A stretch of 57,080 bases of DNA from an uncultured Prevotellaceae bacterium (GCA_902761605.1 CACWLC010000020.1:1-57080), one strand, 5' to 3'; positions 16,254 to 26,093 are shown, counted from the stretch's first letter. Notes: generated from the sequence alone by a model not told the origin. Made by a program: numbers and translations.

Positions 16254-17918
16254 ATGTGTGGAATCGTAGGTATTTTTAATGTAAAGGAGCAAACCCAGGA
16301 ATTGCGTAATAAAGCGCTGAAGATGAGCCAGAAGATCCGTCATCGCGGACCTGACTGGAGTGGAATATACTGTGGTGGCAGCGCGATATTGGCCCACGAA
16401 CGACTGAGCATCGTTGACCCTGAGTCAGGAGGACAACCATTGTTCTCGCCCGACAAGAAACAAGTGCTGGCAGTAAACGGTGAGATTTACAACCATCAGG
16501 ATATCCGTAGGAAATATGCCGGCCAGTATGAGTTCCAGACAGGCAGCGACTGTGAGGTGATCCTTGCCCTCTATCGCGAGAAAGGTATAGACTTCCTCGA
16601 AGACATTAGTGGAATATTCGCCTTTGCCCTTTATGATGAGGAAACCGACGAATTTCTTATTGCCCGCGATCCAATTGGCGTGATACCCCTCTACATCGGT
16701 TGTGATGCTGATGGCAAAGTATATGTCGCCTCAGAGTTAAAATCCCTTGAGGGACAATGTGAACATTATGAGCCATTCCTGCCAGGTCATTACTATTGGA
16801 GTGTTGACCCAGGCATGAAGCGCTATTACAAGCGTGACTGGATGAAATATGAAAACATAAAAAGTTGTGCTGCAAGTGTCTCTGCAATCCGTGATGGACT
16901 GCAGGATGCGGTCCGTCGCCAGCTGATGAGTGACGTCCCTTATGGCGTCCTCCTCAGCGGCGGACTCGACTCTTCCGTCATCTCTGCCATTGCCGAGAAA
17001 TATTCTGAGCATCGTATCGAAGATGATTCGAAGACAAAAGCTTACTGGCCCCGTCTGCACTCTTTTGCCGTAGGCCTGAAGGGAGCTCCAGATCTGGCAA
17101 AAGCCAGGATGGTTGCTGATCATATAGGCACAGTTCACCATGAGATCAATTACACCATTCAGGAAGGTCTTGACGCCATCCGCGACGTGATATACTATAT
17201 TGAGACCTACGACGTGACCACCGTACGCGCCTCCACACCAATGTATCTCTTAGCTCGTGTCATCAAGTCGATGGGTATCAAGATGGTGCTTAGCGGCGAA
17301 GGGGCAGATGAGATCTTTGGCGGTTATCTGTACTTCCATAAGGCGCCGTCAGCAAAGGATTTCCACGAAGAGACGGTCCGTAAACTGAGTAAACTTCATC
17401 TCTACGACTGTCTGCGTGCCAACAAGAGTCTTTCTGCATGGGGCGTAGAGGGCCGTGTGCCTTTCCTCGACAAGGAGTTCCTCGATATTGCCATGCGCAC
17501 AAACCCCGAGGCAAAGATGTGTCCTGGTCAGACAATGGAGAAGAAGATTGTTCGCGAGGCCTTTGCCGACATGCTGCCTACCGAGGTGGCCTGGCGTCAG
17601 AAGGAACAGTTCAGCGATGGTGTCGGCTACTCATGGATTGACACGCTGAAACAAATCACTTCTGAGGCTGTTTCCGATGAGCAGATGGAGCACGCTGCCG
17701 AACGTTTCCCCATCAACCCGCCAAAAAACAAAGAAGAATATTACTATCGCAGCATCTTTGCAGAGCATTTCCCTTCCGACTCAGCAGCTCGTAGCGTGCC
17801 CAGCGAAGCGTCTGTAGCATGCAGTACCGCCATCGCACTCGAATGGGATGCCGCCTTCAAAGGAATGAATGATCCTTCTGGTCGCGCAGTCAAAGGCGTA
17901 CACGAGCAGGCATATTAG
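16254..17918 (+). CDS. asnB: Asparagine synthase (glutamine-hydrolysing)
   Basis: AsnB (554 aa) makes asparagine from aspartate, ATP and glutamine. Cys2 of MCGIVGIFN is the class II amidotransferase nucleophile. The synthetase domain has the pyrophosphate loop GVLLSGGLDSSVIS near residue 230 and the C-terminal WRQKEQFSDGVGYSWID motif. Length matches E. coli AsnB. It is the fifth glutamine amidotransferase in this segment. A strong bidirectional terminator follows. Confidence 0.96.
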   Translation: MCGIVGIFNVKEQTQELRNKALKMSQKIRHRGPDWSGIYCGGSAILAHERLSIVDPESGGQPLFSPDKKQVLAVNGEIYNHQDIRRKYAGQYEFQTGSDCEVILALYREKGIDFLEDISGIFAFALYDEETDEFLIARDPIGVIPLYIGCDADGKVYVASELKSLEGQCEHYEPFLPGHYYWSVDPGMKRYYKRDWMKYENIKSCAASVSAIRDGLQDAVRRQLMSDVPYGVLLSGGLDSSVISAIAEKYSEHRIEDDSKTKAYWPRLHSFAVGLKGAPDLAKARMVADHIGTVHHEINYTIQEGLDAIRDVIYYIETYDVTTVRASTPMYLLARVIKSMGIKMVLSGEGADEIFGGYLYFHKAPSAKDFHEETVRKLSKLHLYDCLRANKSLSAWGVEGRVPFLDKEFLDIAMRTNPEAKMCPGQTMEKKIVREAFADMLPTEVAWRQKEQFSDGVGYSWIDTLKQITSEAVSDEQMEHAAERFPINPPKNKEEYYYRSIFAEHFPSDSAARSVPSEASVACSTAIALEWDAAFKGMNDPSGRAVKGVHEQAY

Positions 17919-17943
17919 AATATTAGAGTACTCTCTAAAACAA

Positions 17944-17988
17944 ATCGGCTGCCAGAGACAAGGTTTCTCTGACAGCCGATATTTTATT
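17944..17988. terminator. Bidirectional terminator between asnB and the lipoprotein gene
   Basis: A 15 bp stem with one mismatch (17944-17958 with 17966-17980), a 7-base loop and a T-rich tail (ATTTTATT). It sits between convergent genes. Confidence 0.8.
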
Positions 17989-18000
17989 CGCTCTATATTA

Positions 18001-18600
18001 TCAAATGATATCGTTGGCAAGATAATTCCACATGCTGTTACGCACGTCAAGCATATACCTGAGATTATGGAAATTATCTATTACCCAACGGTTATCCTCG
18101 TATACAAGGTCTATGCGTGCTGGAGTGTAGCTGTCAGACTCATAAACGACGAAGGATACCGATGCACGCTTCTGATCGCCATCAGTCCAGAAGTTGTCGA
18201 CCTCAAACTCTTCGAAAGACACAAACTCACCGGAATAACGTGACATAGACCAACGATCTATCTCAAAGAACAACGTACCCGTACGGTGCTCCTTACAGCG
18301 TACAGCCATGAGCAACTTGTTCCACGACTTAGAGCAGAAAGCCCTGTCGAACCACTCACTCTCGAATGAACCGCCATGACAAACATACTCCGACTTGATA
18401 AGATGATAGATATCCTTTGCCCTGTTTAGAACAACACCGCGCTGGATATTCATCTTCATTTCTGGATTAAAAGTATCTGCCGATGCCAGCATAGCGGATT
18501 CCTCAGAATCGCCGGTTTCTATTTGCACAGATACATTCTTGTTCCTCTGACAGCATGTAAACGTCAGAAGTATGGCTACAGCCATAAAGACTCCTCTCAT
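18001..18600 (-). CDS. Putative lipoprotein of unknown function
   Basis: 199 aa. The N-terminus has a short positive start, a hydrophobic stretch (VFMAVAILLTFTCC) and cysteines at a possible lipobox, so it is probably exported and lipid-anchored. The remainder is soluble and rich in aromatic residues, ending DNRWVIDNFHNLRYMLDV. It loosely resembles Bacteroidetes DUF3828-like lipoproteins, but I do not recognise it firmly. A minus-strand -7 box (TAATTTTG) lies at 18648-18655. Confidence 0.6.
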   Translation of the reverse strand: MRGVFMAVAILLTFTCCQRNKNVSVQIETGDSEESAMLASADTFNPEMKMNIQRGVVLNRAKDIYHLIKSEYVCHGGSFESEWFDRAFCSKSWNKLLMAVRCKEHRTGTLFFEIDRWSMSRYSGEFVSFEEFEVDNFWTDGDQKRASVSFVVYESDSYTPARIDLVYEDNRWVIDNFHNLRYMLDVRNSMWNYLANDII

Positions 18601-18647
18601 AGTCCTTCTTTTTACCCTATTTTTAACTGTTAAGATTTAATCGGCTG

Positions 18648-18655
18648 CAAAATTA
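18648..18655 (-). promoter_or_regulatory. Promoter -7 box for the lipoprotein gene
   Basis: Minus strand reads TAATTTTG, about 50 bp upstream of the start. Confidence 0.5.
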
Positions 18656-18779
18656 CAAAAAAATCAGCTTTCCACCAAATTCTGAAGCATCTTTTTTTGT
18701 TTTTCACTAAAAAAATGAGATTGACTTGAATAGCCAACAATTCTTTTCCAAATTTCTTGCTCGTTTAAGAAAATATCCC

Positions 18780-18787
18780 TATATTTG
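18780..18787 (+). promoter_or_regulatory. Promoter -7 box for the Lrp-SusC-SusD unit
   Basis: TATATTTG, 20 bp upstream of the ATG at 18808. No other promoter box was seen before susC or susD. Confidence 0.55.
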
Positions 18788-18807
18788 CAACCAAAAAGAG
18801 AATAATT

Positions 18808-19275
18808 ATGGCTGACATCTTAGACGAAACCGACCTGCAGATACTCAAAACCCTGCAAAAAAACTCAAAGTTGACAACAAAAGAGCTGGCCGATGCCGTG
18901 CATCTGACTCCAACACCCGTGTTTGAACGTCAGAAACGACTGGAGCGACAGGGGTATATCAAGAAATACGTAGCCATCCTCGATCCAGAGAAGCTGAACC
19001 TGGGATTGCAGGTGTTCTGCAAGGTCAAGCTAAAGCAGATCAACCACGAGATAGCCGATGCCTTCGTACGTCGTATCCAACGAATCCCAGAGGTGACAGA
19101 GTGCTACAACACGTCGGGGGCCTATGACTATCTGCTGAAAGTACGCGCACGGGATATGAAGCAGTATCAGGAGTTTGTGCTCAACAAACTGGGCGAGATA
19201 GAGAGCCTTGCCTCTATCGAGAGCACTTTCGTGATGAGCGAGGTAAAACAGACATACGGTATTCAAATCGGATAA
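18808..19275 (+). CDS. Lrp/AsnC-family transcriptional regulator next to SusC/SusD
   Basis: 155 aa with an N-terminal winged helix-turn-helix (LDETDLQILKTLQKNSKLTT) and a RAM effector domain (TECYNTSGAYDYLLKVRARD). It differs clearly from the Lrp protein at 14218. Only 12 bp separate it from the SusC gene, so the three genes are likely one transcript. Transporter pairs of this type more often have SusR, hybrid two-component or anti-sigma regulators, so an Lrp partner points to an amino-acid or peptide signal (inference). Confidence 0.9.
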   Translation: MADILDETDLQILKTLQKNSKLTTKELADAVHLTPTPVFERQKRLERQGYIKKYVAILDPEKLNLGLQVFCKVKLKQINHEIADAFVRRIQRIPEVTECYNTSGAYDYLLKVRARDMKQYQEFVLNKLGEIESLASIESTFVMSEVKQTYGIQIG

Positions 19276-19287
19276 TTACTGGATATT

Positions 19288-21918
19288 ATGAAACATATAG
19301 CCATAACCCTGTCACTACTGGCGATAGCGATGACGGCAGAGGCACAATCAAGACCCGACACTCTTATTTCTGCCGGAGCAAAAAGTACGGTGACGAGGGA
19401 AAGGATGAACAAAGGTCTGGTGACCAACTCTCTGGAAGCGCTTACTGGTCAGGCCGCAGGAGTGCAGGTGCAGACGGGCGGCAATCAGGAAGCCATGCTT
19501 TCGGCCGTGCGAGTACGTGGTACCACATCACTCACGGGAGGTAACGACCCGCTGGTGGTTATCGACGGAGTGCAGTCAGACATCCAGACACTAAGCACCA
19601 TCTATCCTGCCGACATCGAGAGTTTCACCATCTTGAAGGATGCCTCAGAGACAGCGCAGTACGGTAGCCGAGGTGCAGCAGGTGTGATACAGGTAACGAC
19701 AAGGAAAGGTAACGCCGGACAATTCCATATCGCCTATGACGGCAGCGTGGGAGTACAGAGCATATACAAGAACATAGAGATGCTCTCTGCCGACGAATTC
19801 CGTAAGGCTGCTGCATCGCTGGGAATGAACATCATAGACAAGGGATATGATACTGACTTCACAAAGTCGCCCACACGTACAGGTCTGGTACAAAACCACC
19901 ATATCGCATTCGGAGGCGGATCAGAGACAGCCAACTACCGCGCCTCTGTAGGTGTGACAGACGTGCAGACGGTGATAAAGAACAATAACCTGCGGAACTA
20001 TATCGCAAAGCTAGACGTAAAACAGAAGGCTTTTGACAATCGTGTGACCATTGACCTGGGGATGTTCGGTGCGCTACAGAAAAACGACCTTATACCCTCC
20101 CGTCAGAAACTGCTTTACTCGGCAGCGACATTCAACCCCACCTTCCCCGACGGGAAAAATGCCAGCGGAGGCTACGACCAGGTACCGGAGGCATACTGGA
20201 TAAACAACCCCAACTCTCTGCTGGAAATGCAGGAAGAGGAGAAGAACGTCCACATGAACGTGCACCTGAAAGCCGAGGTGTACTTAGGCTACGGACTGAG
20301 ATTCGGAGCTTTCGGTAGCTATTCGTACAACGATATCGGCAATGCCCACTTCTACCCCACTTACGTCTGGGGTAACGGAGAAGCATATCGTGGCGACACC
20401 AAGAGAGAGGAACTGTTAGGCAATCTCGTACTCTTCTGGCACCGCAGCCTGGCAACAGACCGCAAACTTGATCTTATGGCAATGGTAGAGGCTCAGAGAG
20501 AAACCACAACAGGCTTTTATACTACGGTATCCAGCTTCAGCACAAATGCCTATGGTTTCGACAATCTGTCGGCAGGAGCCACACGACCTTGGGAAGGAAC
20601 AAACTCGTTCTACTCCAACTCCACAATGATGTCGTACCTGTTTAAGGCACAGTATAATTTCGCAGACCGGTTTACGTTAAACTTCAGCGCCCGTGCCGAC
20701 GGATCGTCGAAGGTAGGTGAAAACCATCGATGGGGATTCTTCCCTTCAGTAAGCGGTTCATGGGATGTTGCAAAAGAGTCATGGATGAAAAACCTGACAT
20801 GGATTTCGAAGCTGAGTCTGCGAATGGGTTACGGAAGGAGCGGAAATCTGGGAGGTATCGACTCCTACCTGTCGCAGCAGCTTATCAAACCCAATGGAGT
20901 GGTAAGTGTAAACGGAGGACCGGTAACCACTCTGGGTATCATTCGCAATGCCAATCCTGACCTTCGCTGGGAGATAAAACGAACCCTGAATTTCGGTATC
21001 GACATGGCCTTCTGGCAGAAACGCATAGTGATGACATTAGACTTCTATTCTTCGCGCACCTCAGACATGCTGTACAACTACACCGTGCCTGTGCCCACAT
21101 TCACCTACGACCATCTGCTGGCCAATCTGGGAAAGATGAGGAATCATGGTGTAGAGATAGGCTTCGGAATAACCCCTCTGAGGAATAATGATATGGAACT
21201 GAGCATCAACATGAACTGGACCTTTGAGCGCAACAAACTCATAACCCTCAACGGCGAATTCAACGGCCAGATGCTGACAGCACCCGACATTCAGGGTATC
21301 AGCGAACTGCGAGGAGCAGGATATCACGGAGCCAGCAGCGCATGTTTCCAGATCGTGGGACAGCCTCTGGGTGTGTTCTACCTACCCCACTTCCTGGGAT
21401 TCATAACAGAAGAAGACGGTACTAAGCGCTACAGCCTGACAGAAGAGAAATACATCTGCGGCCAGGCCACACCTAAAGCCATGATGGGTTCGAACATCGC
21501 ATTCAGATATCGTCAATGGGACATCACAGTACAGATGAACGGAGCCTTCGGACATAAGATATACAACGGCACATCGCTGGCATATATGAACATGGGCTCG
21601 CTACCTAACTACAATGTGATGAAGGGAGCACCAGAGATGAATATCCAAGACCAGGATATCAGCGACTACTGGCTGGAAGACGGTGACTACGTGAATATCG
21701 ACTACGTAACCCTGGGTTGGAATGTACCAGTACGTTCGCGATTCATTCGCGGCCTGCGACTGTCGTGCTCTATCAACAACCTGGCTACCATCACATCTTA
21801 TTCAGGTCTTACACCAATGATCAACTCATCGGTGGTGGATGCCACGCTGGGTATTGACGACAAGCGCTCACTACCCGTTTATCGCAGTTATTCGCTCGCC
21901 ATGAGCATTCAATTTTAA
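19288..21918 (+). CDS. SusC/RagA-family TonB-linked outer-membrane protein, short form
   Basis: 876 aa with a signal peptide ending at TAEAQS (about residue 20). The plug domain follows at once (NSLEALTGQAAGVQVQTGG, VRVRGTTSLTGGNDPLVVIDG, then DASETAQYGSRGAAGVIQV), then a beta-barrel ending with the aromatic AMSIQF. The usual N-terminal carboxypeptidase-like domain of SusC proteins is absent, so it is shorter than the common 1000-1100 aa. It should import a substrate captured by the SusD protein encoded next. The substrate is unknown. Confidence 0.93.
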   Translation: MKHIAITLSLLAIAMTAEAQSRPDTLISAGAKSTVTRERMNKGLVTNSLEALTGQAAGVQVQTGGNQEAMLSAVRVRGTTSLTGGNDPLVVIDGVQSDIQTLSTIYPADIESFTILKDASETAQYGSRGAAGVIQVTTRKGNAGQFHIAYDGSVGVQSIYKNIEMLSADEFRKAAASLGMNIIDKGYDTDFTKSPTRTGLVQNHHIAFGGGSETANYRASVGVTDVQTVIKNNNLRNYIAKLDVKQKAFDNRVTIDLGMFGALQKNDLIPSRQKLLYSAATFNPTFPDGKNASGGYDQVPEAYWINNPNSLLEMQEEEKNVHMNVHLKAEVYLGYGLRFGAFGSYSYNDIGNAHFYPTYVWGNGEAYRGDTKREELLGNLVLFWHRSLATDRKLDLMAMVEAQRETTTGFYTTVSSFSTNAYGFDNLSAGATRPWEGTNSFYSNSTMMSYLFKAQYNFADRFTLNFSARADGSSKVGENHRWGFFPSVSGSWDVAKESWMKNLTWISKLSLRMGYGRSGNLGGIDSYLSQQLIKPNGVVSVNGGPVTTLGIIRNANPDLRWEIKRTLNFGIDMAFWQKRIVMTLDFYSSRTSDMLYNYTVPVPTFTYDHLLANLGKMRNHGVEIGFGITPLRNNDMELSINMNWTFERNKLITLNGEFNGQMLTAPDIQGISELRGAGYHGASSACFQIVGQPLGVFYLPHFLGFITEEDGTKRYSLTEEKYICGQATPKAMMGSNIAFRYRQWDITVQMNGAFGHKIYNGTSLAYMNMGSLPNYNVMKGAPEMNIQDQDISDYWLEDGDYVNIDYVTLGWNVPVRSRFIRGLRLSCSINNLATITSYSGLTPMINSSVVDATLGIDDKRSLPVYRSYSLAMSIQF

Positions 21919-21936
21919 TCTGAAAACAGAAACAGC

Positions 21937-23487
21937 ATGAAGCGCCCGATTTATTTTCTATTTTTTATTTCATCTCTAACCACTACCCTCTCCTCCTGTT
22001 CACTCGACGAGCATCCGCACGATCAGATACCAGAGGAAGAGGCATACTCCTCGCGTGAGGCACTCTATCTGAATACCGTTGCCACATTGTATAACTACAT
22101 AGGAGGCTACGACGAAGGACAAGGATTGCAAGGCCCCATCCGAGGTATCTACGACCTGCAGACGTTCGGCAGCGACGAAGCGATGATCCCTCTGCGTGGA
22201 GGCGACTGGTATGACGGTGGTCTGTGGCAGGCAATGTATATGCACTCATGGTCGGCCGGACATGACCTGCCAAAGAATGCCTGGCTATATCTATATAAGG
22301 TCATCGCCCTCTGTAACAAATCACTTGCGACACTCGATAGTCACAAGACCCTGGCGGGCACCGACTATGAGTCATGGCAGGCGGAAGTGAGAGCACTAAG
22401 GGCTATGTACTACTGGTATCTGATAGACCTCTTCGGCGATGTGCCGCTGGTAACCGACAACAGTATCTCGATGAATGAGGTGAAGCGCGAAAGCCGTACA
22501 CGGGTGTTTGAGTTCTGCGAAAAAGAGCTGAAGGCCACATTGGATATCTTACCTGAAGAAAGAAGCGCACACCAAGGTTCATACTATGGGCGCATGACAA
22601 AGGACGTGGTCTGTTTCGTGCTGGCAAAGCTGATGCTGGGAGCTGAGGTATATACGGGAACACCACGATGGGAAGACTGCATAGAGTACTGTAACGAGAT
22701 AACAAGTATGGGGTATAAGCTTGAACCCAACTATACCACTAATTTCAATGTGCACAATGAGAGTTCGGTAGAGAACATCTTCACCATCCCGATGGATAAG
22801 AATCTGTTTTCTAACCAACAGCAGAATATCGTGCGCTCGCTGCACTACCGCCATGCGTCAGCCTTTGGCTATAATGGCGAGAACGGCACATGCGCCACTC
22901 TTAAGGTTCTGAAGGTGTTCGGATATCCTGACGACATCGACACGAGATTCATTGACTGCTATCATTTCTCGTATGTCTACGACTGGGAAGGAAAACTTGT
23001 TACCGACCGCACAGGCCAGCCCCTGAAGTACGAACCAGAGAAGGTGCTACCCGACCTCACCGGTTCGCCATATCTTGAGACGGCAGGTGCAAGAATGTAT
23101 AAATACAGTTATGACCTGAATTCTAAGAAGGACGGCAAGCTCATCGACAATGACATCGTTCTCTTCCGCTATGCCGATGTGCTGCTGATGCGTGCAGAAT
23201 GCAAGTTACGAATAGGCGAAGACGGCAGCGGTGATTTTAATGCAGTCAGAGAGCGTTCTTATGCTGAACCTCGCAAATGTACACTCGACAATATCCTCGA
23301 CGAGCGACTGTTGGAACTCTGTTGGGAGGGATGGCGCAGACCAGACCTCATACGTTTCAATCGCTATAAGTCATTATACGAGGGTCCTGGTGCCATCGAC
23401 GAATCGGACGGCCACACGAAAGTGTTCCCCATCCCTGCCGAAGTACGTGCGCTCAACAAGAATCTGACCCAGAATCCCGGATATTAA
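21937..23487 (+). CDS. SusD/RagB-family outer-membrane lipoprotein
   Basis: 516 aa. A signal peptide with lipobox (TTLSSC, Cys at about residue 22) is followed by the SusD start CSLDEHPHDQIPEEEAY. TPR-like helices with YYWYLIDLFGDVPLVTDN and a C-terminal ELCWEGWRRPDLIRFNRY and FPIPAEVRALNKNLTQNPGY are family hallmarks. It acts as the surface lid of the SusC channel. The gap after susC is 18 bp. Confidence 0.95.
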   Translation: MKRPIYFLFFISSLTTTLSSCSLDEHPHDQIPEEEAYSSREALYLNTVATLYNYIGGYDEGQGLQGPIRGIYDLQTFGSDEAMIPLRGGDWYDGGLWQAMYMHSWSAGHDLPKNAWLYLYKVIALCNKSLATLDSHKTLAGTDYESWQAEVRALRAMYYWYLIDLFGDVPLVTDNSISMNEVKRESRTRVFEFCEKELKATLDILPEERSAHQGSYYGRMTKDVVCFVLAKLMLGAEVYTGTPRWEDCIEYCNEITSMGYKLEPNYTTNFNVHNESSVENIFTIPMDKNLFSNQQQNIVRSLHYRHASAFGYNGENGTCATLKVLKVFGYPDDIDTRFIDCYHFSYVYDWEGKLVTDRTGQPLKYEPEKVLPDLTGSPYLETAGARMYKYSYDLNSKKDGKLIDNDIVLFRYADVLLMRAECKLRIGEDGSGDFNAVRERSYAEPRKCTLDNILDERLLELCWEGWRRPDLIRFNRYKSLYEGPGAIDESDGHTKVFPIPAEVRALNKNLTQNPGY

Positions 23488-23495
23488 TATTCTCG

Positions 23496-24641
23496 TCAGA
23501 ACAGTTCTTCGTGATCATATCGTGGCATGCGGCGTATCAGCTTGTGGATAGCCGCCTGTGCCATCGCTTCGTAGGCCCGCTCGCTGGGATGCAGGTGGTC
23601 GCCGCTGTCGAAACCCTCTGCAAAAGCCTTCGGATTAGTGACACTACGTACTGCCGCATCGAAATCGATGCATCCGTCGAAGATGGGTGATGTGCGCAAC
23701 CACTCATTGAATGCCTGACGCATCTTCTCGCGATCTTCATTATATGTCCGCCAGCCATAGATAGGCAACAGCGTGCCGCTCCATACCTTCAGTCCCATCG
23801 CCTTAGCGGGTTTCACATAGATATCCTCTACCCCACGCTCCATCTCCTCAACGGTAGGCAGATCGCTCCAGGGACGGAAGGGATTGACATCTGTGCCTAC
23901 AGGATGAATGATATCGTTGATGCCGTGCTGGACAATCAGATCTGTAGCACCAGCCACATTCATCTCGATGGGGAATCGTGTGGCTCCTTTTAGGCCGTAT
24001 GCCTGATAGGTGATGCAATCATACTGACGGAGGATTCGCGTACCACTGACAGCACGACGGATAATGGAAGCATTGGTGCCGAAGGCAAGCTGCGCCATAT
24101 AGTCAGGCCACGACTGGGCCGTGATAGAGTCACCATAGCACACCACAGCATGATTCTCTGCCGATGTCAGCACATCGATGGTATTCAGGAAATAAAACCA
24201 GTTGGTACTTCGGCTCAGGTCTAAGGGCAACTCATCAGCCTCAGCATAGTCGCCATAGGCATAATAGCCCTTGGATAGCGGACCTGTGATGAATGTTCCG
24301 CTGTTCATCTGCGTATAACCTGCCATATAGAAACTCACCTCGATGGTATCGCCGCGATTCACGGCATAGCTGATGGCATCGCTCTCAGTCTCTTTGCCTG
24401 GCATGAGGGTTATGCTGGTCTCACCGCTGAAGGTGATGGGAGTATGGCCAACAAAGACCTTATTGAGTGTCACGGGTTCCGTTCCTGTAAGGTTTGAGAA
24501 TCTGAAACGCAGCATAGAACCAGTAAAACACATACGGATGGGATAACGCAGCGTGAGGTCTTTGGCATATACGGCTTCACGACGGTTGGTGATTGAAGTG
24601 GCATTGCCCCAGCAGGCCACCCATTTGCTGTTGTCTGTCAT
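23496..24641 (-). CDS. SGNH/GDSL-family hydrolase with N-terminal beta domain
   Basis: 381 aa. The catalytic serine block is VVCYGDSITAQSWPDYM (about residue 170), followed by the Gly/Asn blocks (GINDIIHPVGTD) and the C-terminal Asp-His (SGDHLHPSERAYEAMA). A beta-rich N-terminal region of about 150 residues precedes it, an arrangement like CE2-type esterases or other two-domain SGNH enzymes. No signal peptide is visible, so it may act in the cytoplasm. It is convergent with susD, 8 bp apart. The substrate (acyl or acetyl ester) is not known. Confidence 0.8.
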   Translation of the reverse strand: MTDNSKWVACWGNATSITNRREAVYAKDLTLRYPIRMCFTGSMLRFRFSNLTGTEPVTLNKVFVGHTPITFSGETSITLMPGKETESDAISYAVNRGDTIEVSFYMAGYTQMNSGTFITGPLSKGYYAYGDYAEADELPLDLSRSTNWFYFLNTIDVLTSAENHAVVCYGDSITAQSWPDYMAQLAFGTNASIIRRAVSGTRILRQYDCITYQAYGLKGATRFPIEMNVAGATDLIVQHGINDIIHPVGTDVNPFRPWSDLPTVEEMERGVEDIYVKPAKAMGLKVWSGTLLPIYGWRTYNEDREKMRQAFNEWLRTSPIFDGCIDFDAAVRSVTNPKAFAEGFDSGDHLHPSERAYEAMAQAAIHKLIRRMPRYDHEELF

Positions 24642-24664
24642 ATCGTAACGTTTAAATTATGCTG

Positions 24665-24672
24665 CAAATATA
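24665..24672 (-). promoter_or_regulatory. Promoter -7 box for the SGNH hydrolase
   Basis: Minus strand reads TATATTTG, just upstream of the start at 24641. Confidence 0.5.
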
Positions 24673-24714
24673 ATAATTATTTGGCTTCTATTACTATTTT
24701 TGAACATATTTTTG

Positions 24715-24722
24715 TATCTTTG
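24715..24722 (+). promoter_or_regulatory. Promoter -7 box for the purine permease
   Basis: TATCTTTG. Its position downstream of the farther possible start at 24681 supports translation beginning at 24762. Confidence 0.65.
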
Positions 24723-24761
24723 CAAACAAATTTTGCAAACTTAAAAGTTTTATTTAATGAG

Positions 24762-26093
24762 ATGAACGCAACAATTGAAAAAATCTTCGGCTTCGATTCT
24801 CAGAAGCACAATGTCCGCACAGAGATCATGGCGGGCATCACCACATTCCTTACCATGGCCTATATCCTGGCCGTCAATCCTGGTATCTTCAGCGCCCTGC
24901 CAGGCATGCCCGCCGGTAGTGTGTTTACAGCTACAGCCCTGGCAGCCATCATCGGAACGCTAGTAATGTCTGTCTATGCCAAGAAGCCTTTCGCATTGGC
25001 TCCTGGCATGGGTCTTAACGCATTCTTTGTATATACCGTATGTCTTGGCATGGGATACACCTGGCAGTTTGCCCTCACCGCCGTGCTGCTGGAAGGTATC
25101 ATCTTCGTTATTCTTACTGTCACCAAGGTGCGTGGCTTGATACTGAAGGCTATTCCAGGAACGCTGAATAAAGCCATCGGAGCAGGTATCGGCCTGTTCA
25201 TCGCCTTTATTGGCATGCAGAACTCTGGCATCATCGTAAATAACGATGCAACACTTGTAGGTCTTGGACATATTACCGAAGGTACTGCCCTTCTGGCTAT
25301 GCTCGGACTCTTTATTACCGCCGGTCTGGTGATGGCCAGGATACGTGGCGGTATTCTCTGGGGAATCCTGCTCACCACAATGATTGGTCTGGTAATCAAA
25401 GATCCCTCTACTGGCGAAGCGATAACCAAGCTGAACGGATTTATATCGACACCTGAAAGTGTTGCTCCCATATTCTGTAAGTTTGAGTGGGGTCAGGTGC
25501 TCAGTCTTGATATGCTGGTAGTGGTTTTCACTTTCCTGTTTATTGATATGTTCGATACGATGGGTACTATCATCGGTGTGCATCAGGGGGGCGGAATGGC
25601 AGATCAGCAATCCAAGCGCGACGACATTCCCGGAATGGACAAGATGTTTATGGCCGACTCTGTGGCTACTGTCTGCGGAGCATGTCTGGGAACATCTACC
25701 ACCACAACATACGTAGAGAGTGCTTCAGGTGTAGGCGAAGGCGGTCGTACGGGTCTCACAGCTTTCTCTACTGCCGTATGTTTTGCATTGGCATTGTTCT
25801 TCAGTCCATTATTCCTGGCTATCCCCAGCGCCGCTACTGCTCCAGCCCTGATTATCGTGGGTGTGATGATGATGCCTGCCATTAAGCGCATACACTGGGA
25901 AGACTATTGCCGAGCCATCCCCGCATTCCTCACCATCATCATCATGCCTTTAGCTTACAGCATCAGCGACGGTATCCTCATAGGTGTCATCTCTTATGTG
26001 GTTTGTCACATCGTGGCGGGCAAGTTCAAGAGCATATCCATCACCATGTGGATACTGGCAATCCTGTTTATCTGTAAGTACATCTTCATCTGA
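24762..26093 (+). CDS. NCS2-family purine/hypoxanthine permease (AzgA-like)
   Basis: From the ATG at 24762 the protein has 443 aa and begins MNATIEKIFGFDSQKHNVRT. The frame is open back to 24681, but a promoter box at 24715-24722 lies inside that extension, so the shorter start is chosen. It has about 12 membrane helices with the AzgA/PbuG features MAGITTFLTMAYILAVNP and FLFIDMFDTMGTIIGV, and TTTTYVESASGVGEGGRTGL. Likely a proton-coupled importer of hypoxanthine, guanine or adenine. The exact substrate is uncertain. Confidence 0.9.
   Translation: MNATIEKIFGFDSQKHNVRTEIMAGITTFLTMAYILAVNPGIFSALPGMPAGSVFTATALAAIIGTLVMSVYAKKPFALAPGMGLNAFFVYTVCLGMGYTWQFALTAVLLEGIIFVILTVTKVRGLILKAIPGTLNKAIGAGIGLFIAFIGMQNSGIIVNNDATLVGLGHITEGTALLAMLGLFITAGLVMARIRGGILWGILLTTMIGLVIKDPSTGEAITKLNGFISTPESVAPIFCKFEWGQVLSLDMLVVVFTFLFIDMFDTMGTIIGVHQGGGMADQQSKRDDIPGMDKMFMADSVATVCGACLGTSTTTTYVESASGVGEGGRTGLTAFSTAVCFALALFFSPLFLAIPSAATAPALIIVGVMMMPAIKRIHWEDYCRAIPAFLTIIIMPLAYSISDGILIGVISYVVCHIVAGKFKSISITMWILAILFICKYIFI

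Noticed and set aside
24960-25610. A 216-codon minus-strand frame opposite the purine permease
   Set aside because: Shadow frame of a clear membrane transporter, without promoter or motifs.
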